Below are positions 18,129-22,912 of a stretch of 22,912 nucleotides of DNA, piece after piece. Each line of letters opens with the position of its first letter. Within the stretch, counting starts at the first letter, position 1. The notes under the pieces were generated by a model that searched no databases, was not told the origin of the DNA, and saw nothing but the letters and a program-made list of their open reading frames with translations. The DNA comes from CAZQKW01 sp964594075 (GTDB taxonomy: Bacteria; Desulfobacterota; WTBG01; CAIYCZ01): NCBI GenBank assembly GCA_964594075.1, contig CAZQKW010000053.1, positions 1-22,912 of the forward strand, read 5' to 3'. The translations under genes and the position numbers were made by a program.

Positions 18129-18151
18129 ATCTATCTGTAAAGGACTACACC

Positions 18152-19144
18152 ATGAAACGAACAAAATTAATTTACGGCTTGATATTTACTTGTGTATTAA
18201 TTTTAACTGTTGCCTCAACAGTCCAGGCAGGACCAAAAGGGCCCACAATTGTGGATGTGGCAATTCAAATTAACAGTGAGGGACCTTTTGCCGGTCAGTT
18301 TGATACGTTGATTGCCGCAGTGCTTGCTGCTGACCCTGTGGTATTTAACACACTATCTGGCAATGGTCAATTTACGGTATTTGCGCCTACTGATGACGCC
18401 TTTTTTCAACTGAGTCTAACGCCGGACAATATTACTACCCTTACTAAAGCGGAACTGACCGCTATTCTTTTGTACCATGTTGCACGGGGCCGACGAGATT
18501 CAACAATGGTGTTAGAATCAAGTAGAATACGCACACTTCAGGGCGGGGTTCTGTTTCAGGATGACGGAACGCTTACGGATAACCTGGATCGCAAGGCTAA
18601 TATAATTGTGACAGATGTATTTGCAGCCAATGGTGTCATACATGCTATTGATGCTGTAGTTTTGCCATTTCTTCCCAAAAGGCTGCCGCCCCCCCAGACG
18701 GTAGATTTTGTTGATTTAAACCGGTATGTCGGTCTTTGGTACGAAATCGCCCGTTACCGGCTGTTTTTTGATGAAGATGCTGTAGCGGTAACTGCCACCT
18801 ATACCCTCAATCCTGATGGCACAGTCGGGGTTCTCAACCAAGGCAGAATAGGAACCATTGATGGACCTCCTACCTCGATTGAGGGTTTTGCCGAGCCGGT
18901 CGACGCCAGCAATGCTAAACTGCTGGTGGAATTTTTCAGGTTTCCAGGCATCAAGTTTGATTATTGGATTGTAGAACTTGGCGTTGACTATGAATATGCT
19001 GTGGTATCAAGTCCCTCGCGGGGCGTGTTATACATTCTCAGCAGAACTTCAAAAGTGGACCAGCAGTTTTACGATGACCTTGTTGCACATTTAGCACAAA
19101 TCGGATTTAATGCTGACAGGATTGTGTTGACCCCGCAGCCTTAG
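18152..19144 (+). CDS. FAS1-lipocalin fusion protein
   Basis: A 330-residue secreted protein with a signal peptide (1-26, ends near TVQAG, no lipobox). Residues about 31-172 form a FAS1 domain (FTVFAPTDDAFF at 74-85, IHAIDAVVLP at 163-172). Residues about 184-327 form a bacterial lipocalin of the Blc/apolipoprotein D type: the GxW segment YVGLWYEIARY at 192-202, then VTATYTLNPDG, YWIVELGVDYEYAVVSSPSR and LYILSRTS, all characteristic. Lipocalins bind small hydrophobic ligands, so the fusion joins a binding barrel to an adhesion domain; this role is inference. Most Blc proteins are lipoproteins, whereas this one seems to be soluble or held by its FAS1 domain. AAAGGA precedes the ATG. It is probably transcribed with the preceding FAS1 gene and ends at the terminator near 19244. 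Confidence 0.9.
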   Translation: MKRTKLIYGLIFTCVLILTVASTVQAGPKGPTIVDVAIQINSEGPFAGQFDTLIAAVLAADPVVFNTLSGNGQFTVFAPTDDAFFQLSLTPDNITTLTKAELTAILLYHVARGRRDSTMVLESSRIRTLQGGVLFQDDGTLTDNLDRKANIIVTDVFAANGVIHAIDAVVLPFLPKRLPPPQTVDFVDLNRYVGLWYEIARYRLFFDEDAVAVTATYTLNPDGTVGVLNQGRIGTIDGPPTSIEGFAEPVDASNAKLLVEFFRFPGIKFDYWIVELGVDYEYAVVSSPSRGVLYILSRTSKVDQQFYDDLVAHLAQIGFNADRIVLTPQP

Positions 19145-19243
19145 AATAAATTCTTTGTGCGCAAAAAAGGGTTAAGGTAACTAAGGTAACAATTATAATA
19201 AGTACAGTAAGAAAAGGCTTTTAAATACAGTTTTTTTGGAATT

Positions 19244-19285
19244 AAATAAAACGGCAGTGACACATCTGACACTGCCGTTTTATTT
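19244..19285. terminator. Bidirectional intrinsic terminator
   Basis: A perfect 16-bp stem (19244-19259 with 19270-19285; core ACGGCAGTG/CACTGCCGT) around a 10-base loop, with A/T-rich outer ends. It serves the FAS1-lipocalin gene on the plus strand and the radical SAM gene on the minus strand, whose stop codon is 34 bases away. Confidence 0.85.
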
Positions 19286-19319
19286 TAACAGTAATGACCG
19301 CACAAACGAGCATTCTTGT

Positions 19320-20726
19320 CTATGAGTTAAGCCCATAAACCTTTTTTATTCCTTTTTTCCATCCATCCAAAAGATAGTCATCAACATGGCCGGCTGCGAT
19401 GACCCTGAAGGCATAACGGACCTGTTCCACATAAAATTCACAGTAGGGTGGGGGAGCATGGAGCGTGTTGTTGCACATGTAAACTTCAGCAGGGCAGGGA
19501 GCGCCGCAAAAATGGCGAATGGCACACCGGCTGCACGGCATAAAATCTTCAACCTTTCTTCCTGTTATCTGTTTCATGGCAGAGGAATTGAGCACGTCTT
19601 CTATATTGTTTTTAAACAGATTGCCGCTGTTAAATTCCGGTATGCCGATGAACTCGCTGCAGGGGAAAATATCTCCTGTGGCTGCGACGGCAAAGAAACA
19701 ACGTCCCCCGCCGCACGGCGATATGTCGCACATCAGCCGGCGTGCCGTGGGAGCCACAATGCCGGTGAGTACATTGGCAAAATTGGCGATAACCAGCTTG
19801 TGACCGGTGCGCTCATAGAGCGCGCGCGAACGGTCTAACGCCTTGTTGAACTGTGCGGCAAAAATATTGTTATCCGGCTTGAGTGCACGGCCCCCTGCCT
19901 GTGTGCAACGCACCGGATTGAGCATCGCCACATGTACGCCGTGTCCGTGAAAAAAATCAACTATATCTGAGAGATGATTAACATTTGCTTTGGTGACTGT
20001 AGCGATGACGCTGTAATTGGGGTATCCGGCAAGTTTCTCAAGAACTGATATCAGCTTTTCAAAATAGCCTTTGCCCTGCCAGTTCCGGCGAGTCTTGTTT
20101 GCAATAGCTGCCGTATGTGCATCAAGGGAAATTCCCACGCTGATCTCATGGCGCTTGATAAAATCCAAATCCTGATTATCAAGCAATGTGGCATTGGTCT
20201 GAATCCCAAAGGAAAACCGGTCGGAGAACTGCTCAATGCTGGCAAATATTGCATCTTTCGCCAGCAGCGGTTCGCTGCCGTGAAAAATAACCTGCGGACG
20301 GGCTGAACCTTTGGGCACGGTGCGGGAAAAGAAATCAGCAAGTATTTCCAGAGCATTAAGCACGCGCTGTGACGGCATGTCCTGTCCGAAGCGCCGTGTT
20401 GATTCGGGAATATAGCAATACCGGCAGTTCAAATTGCAGCGCTCGGTGGGATTGAAATATACTGCTGAGGGCACAAGACCAAAACGGAGACCATGCATCT
20501 CCCGTTCAAACTGCGGTTGATTTTTTATAAAACGGGAAGCCAGGTTTTTACTGAAGACATATTCAAGAGCCTCCGCGCGCGGGACAAGCGTCCAGAATCC
20601 AGTATCGCCCTCTATAACGGCAGCATAATCCTTATGGCCAATATCAATCAAATCAAAATGGGGGCTATCGCCAAGACAGGCGATAGCCCGGTGCTTTGTT
20701 TTGGCAATGGTAGATTGACGATTCAT
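19320..20726 (-). CDS. cbpB: Peptide-modifying radical SAM/SPASM enzyme, CbpB type
   Basis: A 468-residue cytoplasmic radical SAM enzyme predicted to modify the small peptide encoded just upstream. Residues 1-85 are an N-terminal domain of the kind that may hold the precursor. The cluster motif CNLNCRYC is C97, C101, C104, and the SAM-binding GSEP is at 150-153. The SPASM region has C333, C338, C343, C356, C398, C401, C407, C411, C418 and C429, enough for two auxiliary clusters. The combination of cobalamin riboswitch, small peptide gene and SPASM enzyme matches what I recall as the CbpA/CbpB families (TIGR04164/TIGR04163); the reaction is unknown to me. No Shine-Dalgarno precedes the ATG, and the peptide gene ends only 12 bases upstream in the same frame, so translational coupling is likely. 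A perfect hairpin lies in codons 13-22. Confidence 0.85.
   Translation of the reverse strand: MNRQSTIAKTKHRAIACLGDSPHFDLIDIGHKDYAAVIEGDTGFWTLVPRAEALEYVFSKNLASRFIKNQPQFEREMHGLRFGLVPSAVYFNPTERCNLNCRYCYIPESTRRFGQDMPSQRVLNALEILADFFSRTVPKGSARPQVIFHGSEPLLAKDAIFASIEQFSDRFSFGIQTNATLLDNQDLDFIKRHEISVGISLDAHTAAIANKTRRNWQGKGYFEKLISVLEKLAGYPNYSVIATVTKANVNHLSDIVDFFHGHGVHVAMLNPVRCTQAGGRALKPDNNIFAAQFNKALDRSRALYERTGHKLVIANFANVLTGIVAPTARRLMCDISPCGGGRCFFAVAATGDIFPCSEFIGIPEFNSGNLFKNNIEDVLNSSAMKQITGRKVEDFMPCSRCAIRHFCGAPCPAEVYMCNNTLHAPPPYCEFYVEQVRYAFRVIAAGHVDDYLLDGWKKGIKKVYGLNS
20662..20689 (-). other. Strong stem-loop inside the start of cbpB
   Basis: On the minus strand GGGCTATCGCC (20689-20679) pairs perfectly with GGCGATAGCCC (20672-20662) around a 6-base loop. 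The 11-bp stem begins 37 bases into the coding sequence of cbpB and is followed by CCATTTTGATTTG, a weak U-rich stretch. It could act as a partial terminator, translation brake or RNA-stability element between precursor and enzyme. Confidence 0.6.
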
Positions 20727-20738
20727 GGTGTGAGTTTG

Positions 20739-20894
20739 TTACTGCTTTTTTTGTGAGCCTGCTGCGCGTTTGCCGGCCTTTTTATCCATGAGGATGTAAT
20801 GAGACAGGCCGGTGCTGCTTCCATCAGGATTACAGCTATAACGGTAGGCTATTGGATTAACTTTTTTGGCCGACTTTTTTTGCTGTTTTTGCAT
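20739..20894 (-). CDS. cbpA: Predicted modified-peptide precursor, CbpA type
   Basis: A 51-residue gene, too short for ordinary gene finding but with the best ribosome binding site in the region: AGGAGGAA (20908-20901) six bases before ATG. The Lys/Gln-rich N-terminus (MQKQQKKSAKK) would serve as leader; the middle, VNPIAYRYSCNPDGSSTG, holds the only Cys (C21) and several aromatic residues, followed by LSHYILMD; the C-terminus is again basic (KKAGKRAAGSQKKQ). There is no signal peptide. It is the first gene after a cobalamin riboswitch and lies 12 bases ahead of the radical SAM gene, so it is the natural substrate. From memory it fits the CbpA precursor family. The modification (thioether from C21, or a carbon link involving the Tyr residues) cannot be read from sequence. 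Confidence 0.8.
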   Translation of the reverse strand: MQKQQKKSAKKVNPIAYRYSCNPDGSSTGLSHYILMDKKAGKRAAGSQKKQ

Positions 20895-20930
20895 GCGTAT
20901 TTCCTCCTGTGCTGCAAGTTATGTGGGGTT

Positions 20931-20970
20931 AATAAAAAAGGGAGTTCCGCAACCGTGCGGAACTCCCTTT
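20931..20970 (-). terminator. Riboswitch expression-platform terminator
   Basis: On the minus strand AAAGGGAGTTCCGC (20970-20957) pairs with GCGGAACTCCCTTT (20950-20937) in a perfect 14-bp stem around a 6-base loop, followed by a TTTTTT run. It sits between the cobalamin aptamer and cbpA. The upstream segment GGCGAACTCGC (20988-20978) copies most of the 3' arm and can pair with the 5' arm GAGTTC, giving an antiterminator. Confidence 0.88.
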
Positions 20971-20994
20971 ACCATCAGCGAGTTCGCCTTTTAG

Positions 20995-21150
20995 TTCAGC
21001 CGCGCAGGTCTTCTGGCTTTCGGATCATTCTACTTTCCACGCCTTCCCGCTCCGTTTAAACGAAACAGTGGCTTTTGTAGATTTCGTCCCCGATCACAGC
21101 GGCGGGACCGCCACGGACTTGCACCGTGTTCCGGATTACGCGATGAACAT
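20995..21150 (-). promoter_or_regulatory. Cobalamin riboswitch
   Basis: Read on the minus strand, the conserved elements appear in order: GGAACACGGTGCAAGTCC (GGTGCAAGTCC at 21125-21115), GCGGTCCCGCCGCTGTGA, a variable region, then the B12-box AGCCAGAAGACCTGC (21018-21004). This is the coenzyme-B12 aptamer. Because a terminator follows directly, ligand binding should stop transcription, so cbpA and cbpB should be expressed when cobalamin is low. Usual targets of this riboswitch are cobalamin uptake and synthesis genes; none is present here. Confidence 0.93.
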
Positions 21151-21172
21151 ATGTAATCTATTTGGTGATTTA

Positions 21173-21202
21173 CTTTTAACCTATCTTGCTTTTTTATGTC
21201 AA
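21173..21202 (-). promoter_or_regulatory. Probable promoter of the riboswitch-cbpAB transcript
   Basis: Perfect -35 TTGACA at 21202-21197; with an 18-base spacer a -10 TAAAAG (21178-21173) follows, or TTAAAA with 17 bases. It ends about 25 bases before the first conserved aptamer bases, so transcription would start just ahead of the riboswitch. Confidence 0.5.
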
Positions 21203-21377
21203 GAAAAAATTTTTGATAAAAAACTGCTTGGCATCTTGTTTTCTTGCATTGTTAAACCGGTCTATGGTAAATGATTAACTATTGATGAAAAAAGTTCATA
21301 AAAAAAGAGTGTGTGTAAAACATTATCTTGATTGAATAATCCCGCGCAGCAGTTTATATTAAAGAAAGGGTTTTGCG

Positions 21378-22064
21378 ATGCGGTTACGAGTTTACCGGAG
21401 AGTTTGGTTTGTGCTTTTTATTGCGGTTTTGCCTGCCGCCTGTCAAACGCATTCGCCACGGCGCTATACCACGAACCGGATTGCAGAAATACAGCCACAG
21501 CGGATTGCAGTGATGCCGTTTATAAAAGGACTTTCTGACAGCAGATTTAATAAGCCGATCAAGCCGCCGCTGTATTGCCCGGTTGCCGACCTTTGTTTCA
21601 ATGTCAGTGACATTCAGAACAATGCCGATGAACGGATGACCGAATACCTCCAGAATGCTCTTCAGCAGCGCTACCCGGGAGCTTTAATTCCTCTGCCAAC
21701 GGTGCGACAGACATATGCGGCATTGCCCAAAAATGCTGCTACCGATACGCCGCTGTCTCTTGCAGTCGCACTGGGCAGGAAGCTTGGAGCCGACCATGTT
21801 ATGGTTGGAACCGTATGGCGGTATCAGGAACGTGTGGGCAGCGGGAAAGCAGCTTCCCGTCCTGCATCGGTTGCATTTTCGCTCCATTTATTACGGGTGC
21901 AATCAAATGAACCGGTATGGGAGGCAACATTTGATAAAACCCAGCAGCCGCTTTCTGAAAATTTGCTTAATATCAAGGCTTTTTTTAAAATGGGGGCGCG
22001 CTGGCTTACCGCAGATGAACTTGCCCGCTATGGAATCAACAAGGTATTGGAAACAGCGCCCTAA
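21378..22064 (+). CDS. Probable lipoprotein with TolB-N/CsgG-like domain
   Basis: A 228-residue envelope protein. Residues 1-21 form a signal peptide ending in VLPAAC; C22 could be the lipidated cysteine, although Pro at -3 is an imperfect lipobox. The mature part opens with RIAVMPF, continues through helices (ADERMTEYLQNALQQRY), and ends with GADHVMVGTVWRYQERVG and VAFSLHLLRVQSNEPVW. This order, an IAVxPF strand, a helix and a GADxVxxGxV strand, is typical of the fold shared by TolB N-terminal and CsgG-like proteins, which work at the outer membrane. The specific job is unknown. The next gene starts 45 bases after its stop. Confidence 0.7.
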   Translation: MRLRVYRRVWFVLFIAVLPAACQTHSPRRYTTNRIAEIQPQRIAVMPFIKGLSDSRFNKPIKPPLYCPVADLCFNVSDIQNNADERMTEYLQNALQQRYPGALIPLPTVRQTYAALPKNAATDTPLSLAVALGRKLGADHVMVGTVWRYQERVGSGKAASRPASVAFSLHLLRVQSNEPVWEATFDKTQQPLSENLLNIKAFFKMGARWLTADELARYGINKVLETAP

Positions 22065-22109
22065 ATACAACAGTTATTTATAAAGAATCTTATCACAGGA
22101 GCACCGGGC

Positions 22110-22817
22110 ATGAAAAAGACAACACGCAACAACGAAGGCAGAGGATTTTTAGTAGCGGCATATCTCATTATTCTGGCACTGCTTGCTGTGAACGTGACCG
22201 CGGTTTATGCCGCCGATGAAACCGAGGCGCAGGGGATTGTTGATAAGTCTCGGGTTACCTTCACCGGATTTATGAAAGATAAAAACTACACCTGGCTGCA
22301 GGAAAATCTAAAAAAAGCAAAGGGCGTGCTGATTTTCCCGCAGGTGCTCAAAGCAGGGTTTTTTTTCGGGGGCTCAGGGGGAACCGGCGTGCTGCTGGTG
22401 AAAGACAAATCAACCAATAGTTGGAGTCAACCGGTATTCTATACCATCGGATCCGTGACCTTTGGGCTGCAGATCGGCGGCGAAGCAGCAGAAGTTGTAA
22501 TGCTGGTAATGAGCGAGCGAGCGATTGATTCTCTTTATGCATCATCCGTTAAGCTGGGGGGAGACACGTCCATTGCTCTCGGCCCGGTCGGCGCAGGCGC
22601 CACCGGAAATGTTACCGCAGACTTTATTTCCTTTGCAAAATCAAAAGGGCTTTATGCCGGACTTAACCTGCAGGGATCGGTGATAGCAGTCAGGGACAAA
22701 CTCAATCATGCCTATTACCATAAAGCAGTCAGTCCGGTTGAAATAATTGTTGAGAGGAAAGCAAGCAACAAAGGCTCATCCAGGCTCCGGTCAGTGGTGG
22801 CAAAATCAGCCGGATAA
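22110..22817 (+). CDS. SYLF (Ysc84) domain lipid-binding protein
   Basis: A 235-residue secreted protein with a signal peptide (residues about 8-35, ending near VYAAD). The rest is one SYLF domain: AKGVLIFPQVLKAGFFFGG, then the glycine-rich GTGVLL, SVTFGLQIGGEAAEVVMLVM, LGGDTSIALGPVGAG and the end YAGLNLQGSVIAVR. The order and the spacing of these elements are those of the family, whose eukaryotic members bind phosphoinositides; bacterial members are periplasmic and of unknown role. AGGAG precedes the ATG. It probably forms a pair with the preceding lipoprotein gene. Confidence 0.93.
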   Translation: MKKTTRNNEGRGFLVAAYLIILALLAVNVTAVYAADETEAQGIVDKSRVTFTGFMKDKNYTWLQENLKKAKGVLIFPQVLKAGFFFGGSGGTGVLLVKDKSTNSWSQPVFYTIGSVTFGLQIGGEAAEVVMLVMSERAIDSLYASSVKLGGDTSIALGPVGAGATGNVTADFISFAKSKGLYAGLNLQGSVIAVRDKLNHAYYHKAVSPVEIIVERKASNKGSSRLRSVVAKSAG

Positions 22818-22847
22818 AAATCGCGCGCATGCCTGCAGCATAGTGGT

Positions 22848-22912
22848 TTAGCTGTTATTTTCCGGCAGCACCACGGTTATCCGGGCACCTTTGCCGGGTG
22901 ACGAGGTGAAGG
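22848..22912 (-). CDS. Sensor histidine kinase, last 20 codons only
   Basis: The minus-strand frame reads TSSPGKGARITVVLPENNS and stops at 22848-22850. This is the G2 box and final strand of a histidine-kinase ATPase domain (pattern SxPGKGxxFxVxLP). Only the end is visible; the gene continues past the window and converges with the SYLF gene. Confidence 0.75.
   Translation of the reverse strand, partial: FTSSPGKGARITVVLPENNS

Noticed and set aside
20739..20760. -1 ribosomal frameshift at A AAA AAG at the end of cbpA
   Set aside because: The -1 frame does not enter cbpB; it adds about 26 residues and stops. The hairpin at 20689-20662 is some 56 bases away, too far to stimulate slippage.

Overview
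The window comes from a Gram-negative bacterium. It encodes two outer-membrane carbohydrate porins, a bacterial lipocalin domain and many proteins with signal peptides. An anaerobic lifestyle is likely, because the sulfatase is activated by an oxygen-independent radical SAM enzyme and a second SPASM-type radical SAM enzyme is present. The mix of families (CFI-box protein, SYLF protein, PPK2, DUF2092, Cbp-type peptide cassette) would suit a Desulfobacterota-like or related anaerobe, but I cannot place it firmly. No tRNA, rRNA, CRISPR array, transposase or integrase was seen.

Layout. 1-6389 (+): the end of an OprB-type porin, a serine-type arylsulfatase, its anaerobic maturase, a second OprB-type porin and a DUF2092 periplasmic protein. 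This looks like one sulfated-substrate uptake and desulfation unit. 6390-7785: three related short palindromes, then a secreted Gly-rich/Arg-Glu-rich DUF6515-like protein. 7985-10069: a class PPK2 polyphosphate kinase (+) and a type I GAPDH (-), convergent across a shared hairpin terminator. 10496-12562 (-): a PilZ protein and a secreted type-B carboxylesterase. 12905-16554 (+): a large secreted zinc-metallopeptidase-like protein with a C-terminal CFI-box and membrane anchor, and a secreted protein of unknown function. 16691-17293 (-): a remnant joining a beta-helix fragment to the C-terminal half of a polysaccharide deacetylase. 17637-19144 (+): a FAS1 protein and a FAS1-lipocalin fusion.

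19320-21202 (-) is the most interesting region. In transcription order it holds a TTGACA promoter, a cobalamin riboswitch, a strong intrinsic terminator with a visible antiterminator segment, a 51-codon gene with a very good ribosome binding site, and a SPASM radical SAM enzyme. The 51-codon gene does not appear among the longer open frames. From memory this matches the CbpA/CbpB type of predicted ribosomally made, radical-SAM-modified peptide. The design predicts that the peptide is made when cobalamin is scarce. An additional perfect 11-bp hairpin sits inside the first codons of the enzyme gene and may set the precursor-to-enzyme ratio.

21378-22912: a TolB/CsgG-like probable lipoprotein, a SYLF (Ysc84) protein and, on the opposite strand, the last codons of a sensor histidine kinase.
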